DNA from: Amorphophallus konjac
Lineage: Eukaryota; Streptophyta; Magnoliopsida; Alismatales; Araceae
Direction: 5' to 3'
Assembly (NCBI GenBank): GCA_022559845.1
Contig: CM040128.1
Coordinates: 227,029,643 to 227,093,642 of the forward strand
Length of the DNA: 64,000 nt
Part shown: piece after piece, positions 18,660 through 29,238 of the stretch
Layout of the letters: every line of letters begins with the position of its first letter
Numbering within the stretch: position 1 is the first letter of the stretch
The notes under the pieces: generated by a model
Database searches by the model: none
Told to the model about the DNA's origin: nothing
The model's input: only the letters and a program-made list of their open reading frames with translations
Made by a program: the position numbers and the translations under genes

Positions 18660-21184
18660 TGTTGTGCCCCTTAGGCACATACATATGCTATTGTGTTTTG
18701 ATGATAGCAACACAGTGACAGTATCACTATAAGCCAGACATTGTGGCTAGCATACATTGCATTCAGCATACTCAGTGCATAAGTTTTTATATAATGTCTG
18801 TACATCAGTGCACTCGCCATTCATGCATATAAAGTCTGTACAGAGTCTCTGTAGTGTCTGGCTAGCAAGTCCATACGTTGCTCATGCATATAAAGTCCGT
18901 GCAGGGTTAGCTGCATCGTGTGCCTCATGCATATCAAGTCTGTACATTCTTCAGGTGCATCATCTCAGCAAGTCTATACATTGGACTTGAGCATATAGGA
19001 AGTCTGTACATCGCATTTGGCGCAGACATAGCAAGTTTGTACAGTCTCTTGCTTAATACAAATCTGTACATCACATCGTCTCATGCATCGTCTCTGTGCA
19101 TACCTTAAAGTCTATGCATCGTCCAGGCAAGTCTGTACATTGGACTAAGTTCACATTGGCTAAGTCTATACACTGCACCGTCTCACTTAGCATTTCTTGC
19201 TAAGTCTACACATCATCTGCCAGCCAGTATGTCTCATTTAGCGTCTTAGTGCATTCGGCAAGTCTGTACATTCTACACACACACGCTCGTGTCTCACTAT
19301 TAAAGTCTATACAGACTTCAGCGTCTCATTCAGCGTCTCTCTTTGTGTCTCACTGTTAAAGTCTATACATTGGCAAGTCTGTACATTGGGCTATCACTTA
19401 AAGTCTATACGCTCCTAGATCTTTACCTACGTTGCACCTCCAAGTCTATACATTGCAGCTGAGTTGAAGTCTGTACAGCCCTTGCTTTGCCAAAGTCTAT
19501 ACATCGTGCATCTATTGATTCGAAGTCTTTACAGCATATGTTCTTCATATATTGTTAAGTCTGAACATTGTACATCGTTATGCTGCCTTGTGTCGTAGCA
19601 AGTCTATACATTCTCTATGCTTGAGATTTGACGCCCACCAGAAGTGGCGTCACTTCTGAAACAAACGCCTAAGTGTAAGGCGTCTTTTTGTTGAGCATCG
19701 CTTCATCAACTCTATACATTATCTGCTTGCATAACGTTGAGTCTGTACATCACTTGAACACTACATAGCTTCGCATTCACAATGTCTGTACATTGCTTCA
19801 GCAGTGCCTTCATACAGCCTGTTCCTCATACAAGTCTGTACATGCATTAACTGTGAGCATGGCATAGTCTGTACATTGTCTTTGCTGCACGCATGACTAA
19901 GTATATACATTACTTCTTCATGGATTGCACGAAGTGTACATATTGTGTGCTGCATGCTCATCAAGTCCATACACTGGCTAGTCTGCACAAGTCTGCATGT
20001 CTATACATTGGCTGATGAATGCTCTTCAAGTCTGCACATTCGATAGTGGCAAGTATGTACATTGCCTAGTGTCTATGCATTCATCTTCAATGTACACACT
20101 TTGCCTGATGTATTCTACATTACACTTCAGCAAGTCTATACAATGTCTACACATTGCAAAGTCTACACACTGCATATTACACCCTACAGAGTCTGTACAA
20201 GGTTTCAGTCATAAACTGACAATTCTATTTCGACTGTCTGACAGGGATTCTTTGCAGAGACTGATGACTGGGCACGTGATCCGAGGATAAGGGGAGTGAC
20301 CAGATTATGACACGTGTACTGAAAGCCTGCTGGATGCTGCCGCGTGGTCCAAGCCATTGGGCGGGAGATGTGGAGAGCACACGCCCTTCCTGTTGCTGGT
20401 ATATATATGGAGTTTCTTCCTTCAGAAGAGGCAGATCGAACAGAAGCAGCCAGAGCTAAGAGAAAAGAACAGAGAGTGAGCGCCTCCACGATCGATAGAG
20501 AAGAAGAAAAAGAGAGAATAAGATTCAGAGAGAATAAGAGAAAGAGAGAAGAGAAGATTGAGAGAGTTGAGTTGAGAGAGTCTTTTCGAAGTCTTGTAAA
20601 TCAGTCTCTTGGTTCAGATACCAGAGCTAATACTTCTCAATTGAGCTACATTCGTTTTGATTTTCCATTTTGTTTGTTACTGTCTTTACTATTTTTGAAA
20701 CTCTTTTGTTATCAAGCTGTGAGCCAGCAATTGCAGTGGAGGTTTCCACTAGACAGGTGAAGCTGTAATCCTCAGCAGGCAAGACCAGGTCTCGGACGGC
20801 TAAGCTGTATCGCCCAGCGGTTGCAGAGGATTTGTTCCTTTGGTCGGCAAGCTGTAAAGCCCAGCGAAGCTGTGTATCAGCGGTCTGTTAGAAAGCTGTG
20901 AAGTCCAGCTATTCAAGCTGTGAGTCAGCAGGATCCACATTCCAGTTGGAGTGTGGGGTGGACATAGATCTCTGGATTGAGATCGAACCACCTTAAAGAT
21001 CGATGTCTTTTATGTGATTGCCTGTGGTTTGTGAGATTTCATAGTGTTCCTTCTCTCGTTCAACAGTTGCTTGTTTTAATTCCGCATTAGAGTTCAACTG
21101 TGTTCTAAAATTAGACATTAGATCTATTCACCCCCCTCTAGATCCACTCTCAGTGGTAATAGACTGCGCCCATCTAACATAACA
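18660..21184 (+). repeat. Element A 3' LTR
   Basis: It is 2525 bp, the same as 976-3500, with the same sub-structure shifted by 17684 bp: word array, double hairpin (19630-19684), TATA box (20400-20408), GA-rich leader and short hairpins (about 20716-20984). The differences are mostly transitions. One change restores a GCTG/CAGC hairpin near 20803 that is broken in the 5' copy. Confidence 0.95.
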
Positions 21185-21189
21185 GAAAT
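21185..21189. repeat. Target-site duplication of element A, right copy
   Basis: GAAAT is identical to 971-975. The sequence after it (TTCTTAAAGGAGG) completes the polypurine tract region of G1, so A landed within about 30 bp of the G1 LTR. Confidence 0.95.
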
Positions 21190-22204
21190 TTCTTAAAGGA
21201 GGTAATGATGTAATACCCTAGATTCTTATTGAGTCTTTCAGATCCTTTTCGGAGCGTTTCGGATCATTTTTGTGGGTCCTGAGTTGAGTTTTAAGATCCA
21301 TGTGGGTTTTTCTCTCGTACTAGTTACGGAACCCTATGGTGAGTTTATTTCTCAGTTCATCGACTCGTGGACGTCACAGTTGCGTTGTACTCTTCCCGAG
21401 GATCGTTTTGACTATTTTTTAAGTATTTTTTCTGAATTATTGTATTTTCGGCACAAAAATTGGATTTTTAGAAAATTAGGAAAATCCTAATTTTCTTTTC
21501 TATTTATTCCTCAACCCCCTCTCTCCTCTCTCATTTCTCTCATCTCTTTCTCTCTCTCGTTCTCTCTCGTCTCTGGGTCTCTCGGTGCGGGGTGCACACC
21601 ATTGCGGAGCTGGCCGAGGCGAGGACGCAATGGAGTGATCGGGATGCGGAATGGGGTGACAGTTGAGCGTGGCGAGGCGCGATCCCTCGGAGGATTCCGA
21701 GAAGGCGCGATTCGTTGATTTGGCATTTTCGGCGTGGATTAGTCGCTTCGGCGCACGATTTCCTTGGTGGATGTAGGGAGATGGAAGCTCTACTTCTCCT
21801 CTACGTTTTCCCTATAATTTCACGTTGTTCGGTGTAAGTTTTAGCGGGTTTTGCTCAGTTTCGGTAAAATCATGCTTTTGGGGTGTTCGTAGGGTTCGCC
21901 GAAAAATGGCGACGGTTTTTAGATCAGTTGGTATCAATCGAACCCCTAGAATGTCAGCGTTCCAGATCCGCCGATTTCGTGTGAATCGGTTGTCATTTGG
22001 GGCCGGTACGAGCCCGGGAACCCCGGTGACCCAAATAGGGTTAATTCGGTGGAATTGCTCGTTTCAATCCATTTGTGCGTTGTTTTGACCCCTTCCGGAC
22101 TGTGGAAGGTCGGTATTCTCATTATGGATGTTTCCCCCTTCGATCGGAATCGAACGGGGCGTGGAATCGGGCCCGGAGGTTAGGGTTCCGCCAGTTTTTC
22201 ATCG

Positions 22205-22375
22205 TGACCGGTCGACCGGACCGATTGGGCCGGTCGACCGGCACATGCCCGCGGACCGTGTCGGGTCCAGTCCCTGGTCCGGTCAACCGGACCACCTGGG
22301 CCGGTCGATCGGACCACCTGGGCCAGTCGACCGACCTTGTCAGGTCGACCGACCCCAGGGGCCAGGTCTACCAGA
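22205..22375. repeat. GGTCGACCGG word array in G1 LTR
   Basis: At least seven copies of a self-complementary word, GGTCGACCGG with changes such as GGTCAACCGG and GGTCGATCGG, separated by about 10-25 bp, often with GGGCC between. It stands about 1.0-1.17 kb into the LTR, the same relative place as the GCGC array in B. Confidence 0.88.
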
Positions 22376-22906
22376 ATCCCTGTTTTTGTCTGTTTCGAGT
22401 CCTAGTCGGTCCGGTTGACACCCAATGCCCAACCTATGGCCTCACAAGTGTCCCGGACACCCTGTGGGTTCCGTGTCCCTGTTTCTGGGGTGTCGGGAAG
22501 TACCGAGTTACTTTGATTAACGTGCCCATAGGTGTGTGTGTCTCGACTCGTCTAGTCCGAGACATGGTTCTAGATGCCTCGGGGTATCGTCTTACCTCGG
22601 TTTGTGTGTCCAGATGTGCTGAGGGTTCTCGATGATCCCTCAGGTCTTCGTGAGTCGTTTCCTTCGATTGTGTCATTTCCTCTGGCTTAGGAATAGACCG
22701 ATTGGCAGCTTGTTCCGCTTTCTACGATGATCTTGACTCCGAGTCGTGAGACTCAAGGATCGTTGTGTCTACAGGTCTAGTTGCCTTGTCCTGAGTCTGT
22801 CGGCAGTTGTCTTGCTGCCTTGGTGCTTCGTAGTACGTGCGGTAGTGCTTCCTTGCATGTCTGTACTACAGCACTCTTGTTTCAGAGTTCTGTGTCTAGT
22901 GAGCCT

Positions 22907-23140
22907 CCACTAGTCGTAGCCTGGCGACGCGTTACGGTGTGTCGACCCACCTAGAAGTGGTGGCGTGGCAGTTCCCGAGATAGGGTTTTTAGGCTAGTTG
23001 TCGTGGGCTCCCTTGCCTTGCAGTAGTGTCATGCCGAGGGAGAAAACTAGCTAGAGGCCTGGCTCAAGGTATTGAGATTGTGTGTGCACACGTGGTTAGG
23101 GGCTTTGGACTTGCGCTGACGGGCGTGACCCTGACTAGTC
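22907..23140 (+). promoter_or_regulatory. Conserved structured block of Tekay-like LTR (G1 copy)
   Basis: It has CCACTAGTCGTAGC (22907-22920), CCACC/GGTGG (22947-22963), the perfect stem GCTAGTT (22993-22999) with AACTAGC (23045-23051), the palindrome GTGTGCACAC (about 23083) and GACTAGT (23133-23139), which can pair with ACTAGTC of the first phrase. Confidence 0.8.
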
Positions 23141-24192
23141 ACTCGTTACTGTAGTTCATGTTCTGGTTCTGAGCATGTCTTAGTCTCTATCATGCTTCCG
23201 GCGGCAGCGCAGACGAGACGCTTGTAGGCGCAGCATAAGACGTCAGTGGATGCAGCTGGCTGTTCTTCTAGTGAGGAGGTGCTTCCGTCACGAGACATGT
23301 GACTCTCGCGTTTCTCGTACGTCATGACCTTTCCCGGTTAGCCCTCTCATGGTATTGCCCGAGGTTAGTGTTATGTCATGTGCACGACGTTCTAGTCGTG
23401 TGTGTGTAGTCATGTCTAGGAGAGCGTGCACGGCAATCGAGTCATGTATGCTTTAGGGCGTCTGTGTCTGTTTAGGTCTTTTCTAGGCATCTCGCCTGTC
23501 TTCGTAGGCCTTCGTCTAGGGCCTTGTGTTGTGTCAGCAGAACGGTAACTCCTGACTTTTTGAGATCAGGGTTCACCTTTCTGTTGTTGTCCGGAGTAGT
23601 TCAGGGAGCCGAGGGTAGTTCGGCAGCCACGCTTGTTCGGTACGGCTTTTCCCTTTCTTTTAGTTGTTCCTACTCCTTCCGTTCCGATTTTCTTTTACAG
23701 CTTTGTAGTTTAGTTTTTCTACTTTACTACTCCTGCTGTTTTAGCGTGTTACTGCGTCATTTTTCAGTGGGGATCCGCATGACCCCTACTGGGCCAGTGA
23801 CACGAGGCTCACCCCTGCTTTTCAGGTGGGTGACATCGTTCTGCTTCCGCGGTTCCTGGTGTGGCAAGTTCGTAGTTGCTAGTGGTACCTGCGTCGGGCT
23901 TCCCCCGACCTCAGTGTACGTTTTTCTTTTCTGTTCACTGTACTGCTTGTCTTTCCTTTGGACTGGACTCCGATATAATTGTAAATTGAAACTATTAATT
24001 AAAAATTAATTTTATTTCTGCTACTTTAGCTAACGTGATTAATGAAATATACTTGCTTACTGTTATATCTGCAACTTCAACGTACTACACGACATTCCTT
24101 TTTCCCTTCGGAACTTTACAGCTCTTGGGAGGCTTCACGGGTTCTCTAAGCGGTATCGGGTATATCCGGTATCCGGGATCCGGGTCATCACA

Positions 24193-24530
24193 ATCGGGGC
24201 CTTTTCTTTTTTAGGCTGCACATGACATTACGGTACACACTGGACCCATGAGGTGGGCCTGGCGTGACCGTGTTCGGGCAGACTCATGTATTGTCGGGAT
24301 AATGTATGTCGGGATACGACAAATTTGTTATTCAACAACCGAGTGATCGAATGCGGTTGAAACCCGACCGAAACGAATTGGAGCTAGCGAATTATTGGCC
24401 CGGAGCGAGGTTATGCCATTACCATAATGGGATGAATCCCGAGATCCAGACACGACTCATCGGGCACCATTAATATTCCTCATACTCGGATCTGGAAGGG
24501 GTGAGAGCTCTGAAGCGGGCACAGTCGTGT
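24193..24530 (+). pseudogene. Possible remnant of a retroelement gag
   Basis: One + frame between about 24310 and 24530 reads as coding-like with one stop. It includes 'YHNGMNPEIQTRLIGHH', then 'YSSYSDLEG' and a charged end. This resembles the end of the Ty3/gypsy gag capsid domain, where a 'GLNPEI..' phrase is followed by a 'SY.E' phrase. Evidence is one short stretch, so the call is weak. It could also be chance. Confidence 0.35.
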
Positions 24531-25448
24531 TAATTGTTTTCTATTTATTCATGTTATTATTTATGTGTGTGAATGTGTTTCTTTTTTTTCTTAAATTCTT
24601 TGTTCTTATTTTTGTTTATGTCACCCCCTTTTCATTACTCATTTATTGTTATTTTTATTACATGCGCACATCTTTTATTTCATTTTTTGTTTTGACATTT
24701 ATTGAGTTATTATTCATTCATCATTTGTTTGTTGTTTATTCATCACTTTTATTCCTTCATTATTATTATGATTATATTTTTTATGATCATTTTTTTTATT
24801 TAGCCATTGTTTGGTTAATGTATGCTTTTTTTTATTTCTTGCTTTTTATTTTTTTAATACCTTTTTCTCCTTTATTATTTGTTTATTTTATTTTAACCAT
24901 TTTCTTTATTTTCTCCTTTTTGGATGAGGGTATCTTATTTATTTTTATTGTTTGCTTTCCCCCCTTTTTTATGTGTATATATGTGTGGGATGGGGAGAGA
25001 ACGTTAACTGCATGGTTTAGTGGGTTTTATTGTTTTGTTAGGTGAATGCATGTGCGAAGGGTGCATTTATTACGTGACGAGGTGTGTGTCGGTGCATGGC
25101 CGGGTCGGTGCAAGTGGGTTGAAGGTCGATGCACATGAGGGAGGTCTGTGCAGGTTTGGGTTGATTTTGTTATTTCGTTTAATGTGTGGTGATATTAAGG
25201 AGGGATGGGGAGAACGTATATGTGATGTTGGTTTTGTTTGATGGAGGTTTAATGTTAATAGGTGGTTAGCATTAATAAGTGGTTAATTAAGTGGAGGGGA
25301 GTTTAATGCTAAGAGGTGAATTTACGTGTGTGTGTGTGTGTGTTACGTGGATGCATGACGTGTTGAGTTGGGTGTTTCTAATCACATGACTATGTGACGT
25401 TCGCATGCATTGTGTTTGTGTTGGTTTTATCATTTTTTTTTTATGTTA
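24531..25448. other. T-rich low-complexity stretch, no gene seen
   Basis: 24530-25000 is dominated by T and ATT runs on the + strand. From about 25030 it is richer in G and T, with a (TG)n run near 25327. The long hydrophobic frame in the T-rich part is a composition artefact (TTT/TTA codons). Nothing else is recognised. Confidence 0.7.
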
Positions 25449-25771
25449 CGAAGGAATGAGAGGGTTGGACGTGCCACCGACTCAACCCTTTTAGGGTGTG
25501 AGTCGGTGCAGCATTCCTTCGCCTTTGCATTTTATTTTCTTATATTGAAGGGGTGGCAGGTGGCGCCGAATCACTTTTTTAGGTGTTGAATCGGTGGACA
25601 TTTTTATGAAAAGGAGGGTGTGATGGTACCAAATCACCACCATTGGTGGTGAATCGGTGCCGCTATCACCGATTCAATTTTATTTTACTTTATATGTTTG
25701 TAAGTCTGTGACATCATCACCGAATCACTTTTTCCTTTTTTTTTAATCGGTGTCACCGGCACCGATTAAAC
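25449..25771. repeat. Cluster of foldbacks with ACCGATTC/GAATCGGT words
   Basis: First unit: CGAAGGAATG..CATTCCTTCG (25449-25521) encloses CACCGACTCA (25475-25484) and TGAGTCGGTG (25499-25508). Further units: CCGAATCAC/GTTGAATCGG (about 25566-25595), a CACCAC/GGTGGTG core (about 25636-25652) and TTTAATCGGTG/CACCGATTAAA (about 25742-25770). Orientation alternates. It looks like the iterated-word section of an LTR whose borders I could not find. Confidence 0.75.
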
Positions 25772-26586
25772 ATCTTGTTCTATGTATGTATTTTTTTGTT
25801 TGTTGTTTGTTGCTGTTGTTTTTATTATTATTATTAGTATTTATTATTATTATGTTTTGTAATTCGGTCCAAAGTTCCCCGTAAAAATTTGGCAGCATCT
25901 CCCCTATACCTGGAATGTTCAGGGAGCAATGGGACATGCACACGGGGAAGCCGGTATAAGTCCATAAACAGTTGAGAAGCCCAATGGGCCTATCTCTGAA
26001 CCTGGGATCAACACTTACTGAATCCTGAGGACTGGCCTGCTAAGGATTCGTGATGATCCGAGGAATCAAAAATTATGGAGGGTCCGAATGTAGCCAAGTG
26101 AATGGCATTTGGTGTCTCACCTGGTGCAAGGGGCTTCCAGGGGAACATGTGACAGAGCGACAGATCCCTTGGAACCCATGGTGGGTAGAGAGTGACAGAA
26201 TAGAAATCAATAATCGAGATTGTTCTCTCCCCGGTGATGGATCCACAGACACAACTGAGAAACAATCAATGCGATCGGATAAAACCGTGAACAACCATAA
26301 ACAATCCAACTGTCTACACGACTGCCTGAGGGTCCCCTCCAGAGGCCGAAGCAGACGATCCTGGCCAAGCAAATGGGCTATCGCCTATATCTGAACACAT
26401 AACGGGGAGGCTAAGGGGAATAAGGGCCCTTAGAGACAAATGTCAAGAAAAATTAGAGGCATGGTTTTTATTTCCGCTGATTGAGCCTTCGGCTTCCGTT
26501 TTGGAGGTGTAGGGGGCACTCGGCCAACGTTTATGACCTGCCAAAACAAATGTCAAGAAAAATTAGAACTATTTTCAGTGTCAACA
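25772..26586. other. Unassigned sequence left of element C
   Basis: Phrases such as GGCAGCATCTCCCCTATACCTGG (shortened here in meaning: a run near 25891-25915) are of the kind found in plant LTRs, but no LTR pair was found. A 22-bp direct repeat beginning ACAAATGTCAAGAAAAATTA occurs at about 26436 and 26546. No gene was recognised. Confidence 0.45.
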
Positions 26587-27178
26587 GGTGAATAGATCCC
26601 TTAAAAATATGCCCTCTTAAAAACCCATTTGACCAGACAAATTCTAGCCTGAACACACAGCGGATATAACAATGATACTTGAACAAATATGTGCTCGATA
26701 TAGATACACGAGGTGTCAAACTACTCAAGACTGAGAGCTGACGACCTGAAGGATTATAAACTGAACACTCATCATACAGACAGGTCTGATGCACCGTTAG
26801 ACACATATCTATTGTACATCGTCCAAGGATGAATGTGCCCACAATGATGAAGACATTAAAGCCCACCGACAGTCCCTGGGATAGTAATCAAACATATGAG
26901 CAGGAATGTTCACGGAGCAACTCAGAGCGTGTGGTTGTGAGCCTATGTTCAAATAGCAAGAGTGCTGCCAAATGTAGAACTTCTCACAAAATGTGCAGTG
27001 TTCGGCCATATCAGAAATGCAGAAATAAAAACACAGGACCTTGTGAAATGGAGGTAGAAGAAATGGAAGCAATCACACAAGGACATACCACTGCACAATG
27101 GATTTTTAAGGTGGTTCAGTGTGCAAATCCACAGACCTACATCCATCCCTCACCAAACCCGGTGAGGCTTTACCACAC

Positions 27179-27359
27179 GCTGCAAACGCAGCAACGGAGA
27201 CAAGTCCCACAGGGATGAATCCCACACACACACATGAGGACGGAGTCCTCACGAGGACAGAGTCCTCACGGTGCTTCACAGCACCACACGGGGATGACGC
27301 CCCAACCACACGAGGAGCAAGCTCATCACGAGGACAAGGTCCTCACACTGCAAACGCAG
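27179..27359. repeat. Run of short perfect hairpins in leader of element C
   Basis: Consecutive stems: GCTGC/GCAGC (27179-27192), GGGA/TCCC (27212-27223), GAGGAC/GTCCTC (27236-27250), GAGGAC/GTCCTC (27253-27267), GGTGC/GCACC (27270-27285), GGGG/CCCC (27290-27303), GAGGAC/GTCCTC (27330-27344) and CTGC/GCAG (27348-27359). Loops are 3-6 nt. The right LTR has the same run, partly decayed, at about 34848-35020. It lies some 450-650 nt after the predicted transcription start, as in A and D. Confidence 0.8.
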
Positions 27360-27829
27360 CCCACGGGGACAAGCCCTACGCGCACACACACACACACACA
27401 CACAAAAGAAAAACAAGAAACACATTGTAAGTGCAACAAGAAGACATAGGGACACGGCCCCAAGCACACACATCTGGACTCAGTCAGACCCACATCCGAT
27501 CTCTACAACTGAGCACCAGAAATGCTGTAAACACATCACATACTTATAAGGATTCAGAGTTTCAAACAAAAACAAAAACAAAAGGCGAAACTGAAAAGCC
27601 AAATGTAGCTTCACAACGAAGTCATGAAGCTGTTCTGCAGGACTGAACTTCTGCTCATCAGCTCTCTTCTTCCTTTCTTCTCCTTCACAGATTTTTCTTC
27701 ATTAAGCTCAGGGCTGCTCTCTTTCTTTTCTCCCTCTTTTCTTTTTCTCTTTTTCTCCTTGGGACGAGTTAACAGATTTGTCTCTTGAAGCATTGCACGG
27801 CCAATTCATTCAAGGTGGCCTTTGCTTCA

Positions 27830-27838
27830 TTTTTATAG
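27830..27838 (-). promoter_or_regulatory. TATA box of element C LTR (left copy)
   Basis: CTATAAAAA on the - strand is followed in the sense direction by a purine-rich leader. The right copy is near 35474-35482. Confidence 0.6.
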
Positions 27839-28379
27839 AAGAAGGAAGCAGGAGATTTCCCTCCAAAGAGGCTGCACTTTTATTAGCCTGAGTAAAAAAT
27901 GGTTCTTGAAAAGGAGCTCCACCAATATGTATTTTGATAGGCCAGTAAAAAGTAAATTTCTTATGTGTAATTCTCTGATTGGTCCAGCAGAGGCAAATAA
28001 ATTTCCCTCCAAGATTCTCCATTTGAATTATTGGAAAGACATGATGCTTCTTGGATAAGGAGCTCTACAAAATCTGCCTCCTCATTGGCTCAGGACAGTC
28101 CTCTGTCCTAGGTGCTTTCCTTGGACTAAATTCCCATTGGTTCACTGCATAAAGTAGAGTACCATGATAGGAGACTTTTCCAAAATATGATACCTGGCAG
28201 ATTTTCCACCAAAAAGTTGTTCTGGTATTGTAATGATGAAAGGGACAGTGGTCAGTCCTAAAAACCTCCTCCAGACCTCAAAAGATGTGTTTTTGGATGT
28301 TTGTGGTTCCTATTTTTGGTTCTGGATGACCTGGCGTGTTTGACAGAAATAGCCTGAGAAGCTTATGGGTGACAAAATG

Positions 28380-28845
28380 AGGTCGACCTCCTGTGAAGGT
28401 GAGTTTGACGCAGCCTTGGAGAACCACGTTTACAACGGCTTCTGGGAGAAGCCTAAGGCCGACCTTCTGTGAAGGTGAGGTCGACGTAGCTGATGCTGAT
28501 CTCCTGTCAAATTGCAGCGGAACTGATGAGGTCGACGCGTCACGATGGTGAGGTCGACGTATCCCTTGTGACATGCTTCTACAATGGTTCTTGTGAAGGC
28601 CTGAGGTCGACGCCCTGAGAGCATGAGGTTGACACAGCGTAACTCGACAGAGCACCACCAGTGAGGGGTCGACACTTTCACTTCCCATGCTGGTAATGGG
28701 TGGATGAGGTCGACGCGATGCACCCATGAGGTCGACGCGACTGAACGCGACAGAACGTTCGTATGAAGGGGTCGACACCATGGGTCGACACTTTTGACTT
28801 GGCTCCTTGTTCGCGTCGACGCAGCTTCACCTAGGGTCGACGCAG
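28380..28845. repeat. GAGGTCGACGC word array in element C LTR
   Basis: About 15-20 copies of GAGGTCGACGC or GGGTCGACAC, all with a GTCGAC core (some with GTTGAC or GTCGAA), stand at gaps of 15-50 bp. The repeat is in the part of U3 upstream of the TATA box in the sense direction. The right copy is at about 36020-36505. Three related words also stand in the interior (near 31042, 31064 and 32341-32447). Confidence 0.88.
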
Positions 28846-29223
28846 CTGATGATCTCGCCTTGACTGTTCTTTTGATTTTCTGTTGATTTAAAGCTCTTTT
28901 GCCCTTGATGTTTTGCCCACTCCTTGTATATTTGATGCTTATCTTGCTGCTGCTGGTTGGCTGCTGGCATGTGACTTGGTTGATGTTGATGCATGCAGTA
29001 GTGTGGATGACATGAGACCATTGTATCAATTCAAACCTCATAGCCTATCTTCTATCTTCACATGGCTCAACTTCAATGCACCATATCACATGACACCATG
29101 CGCTGACTTTGACCTGAAACTTATACATGTTGGCATCATCAAATCCATATAAGACCCATCAATGAGTCATAGCCAGACATCATCAAAATCATAAAATCAA
29201 ACATATTCCATACATGCACAACA

Positions 29224-29238
29224 TTCAACCCCTTTTTT
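29224..29238 (-). other. Polypurine tract of element C
   Basis: The - strand reads AAAAAAGGGGTTGAA directly before the LTR start TGTTGTGC. Confidence 0.85.

Larger units (their letters stand above)
976..21184 (+). mobile_element. Element A: Sire/Maximus-like Ty1/copia retrotransposon, carrying element B
   Basis: Both LTRs are 2525 bp long and run from TGTTG to TAACA. The primer-binding site matches initiator methionine tRNA. Gag with a zinc knuckle, a copia-order pol (protease, integrase, reverse transcriptase, RNase H) and a final polypurine tract follow. Long LTRs, a Gag with a long coiled-coil tail, and a 3' region with many GGGGGAG tracts point to the Sire/Maximus lineage. Without element B it would be about 12.2 kb. 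Several stops and one frameshift make it inactive as a protein source. Lineage is inferred from architecture, not from a tree. Confidence 0.92.
21209..24192 (+). repeat. Element G1 3' LTR (Tekay-like gypsy)
   Basis: It runs from TGTAATACCCTAG to GGGTCATCACA, about 2984 bp. It has a TATA-like box (21501-21508), a CT-rich start region (about 21508-21580), an array of GGTCGACCGG words (22205-22375), one copy of the GGACACCC..GGGGTGTC block (about 22450-22530) and the conserved structured block (22907-23140). Near 23818 'TTTTCAGGTGGG' matches the other gypsy LTRs. The partner 5' LTR is outside the window. The bases after it, ATCGG, would be the right target duplication, which cannot be checked. 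Confidence 0.85.
26587..29223 (-). repeat. Element C 3' LTR (left copy, end truncated)
   Basis: It starts abruptly at GGTGAATAGATCCC. The matching point in the other LTR is 34252, so about 41 bp up to the TGTTGGGTCC end are missing. It ends ..GCACAACA at 29223, next to the polypurine tract. It contains a hairpin run (27179-27359), a CT-rich (GA-rich in sense) leader (about 27660-27770), a TATA box (27830-27838, - strand) and an array of GAGGTCGACGC words (about 28380-28845). Confidence 0.88.

Noticed and set aside
24527..25045. A 172-residue very hydrophobic open frame that could be a membrane protein
   Set aside because: It lies in a T-rich low-complexity stretch where TTT, TTA and ATT codons arise by composition; no conserved motif or gene context.
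27370..27400. CA dinucleotide run as a distinct feature
   Set aside because: It is a short microsatellite within the element C LTR (also near 35022); nothing beyond slippage is needed.
27611..27793. 60-codon lysine/glutamate-rich frame repeated at 35255-35437
   Set aside because: It is the GA-rich leader of the C LTR read on the sense strand; charged residues come from purine codons.
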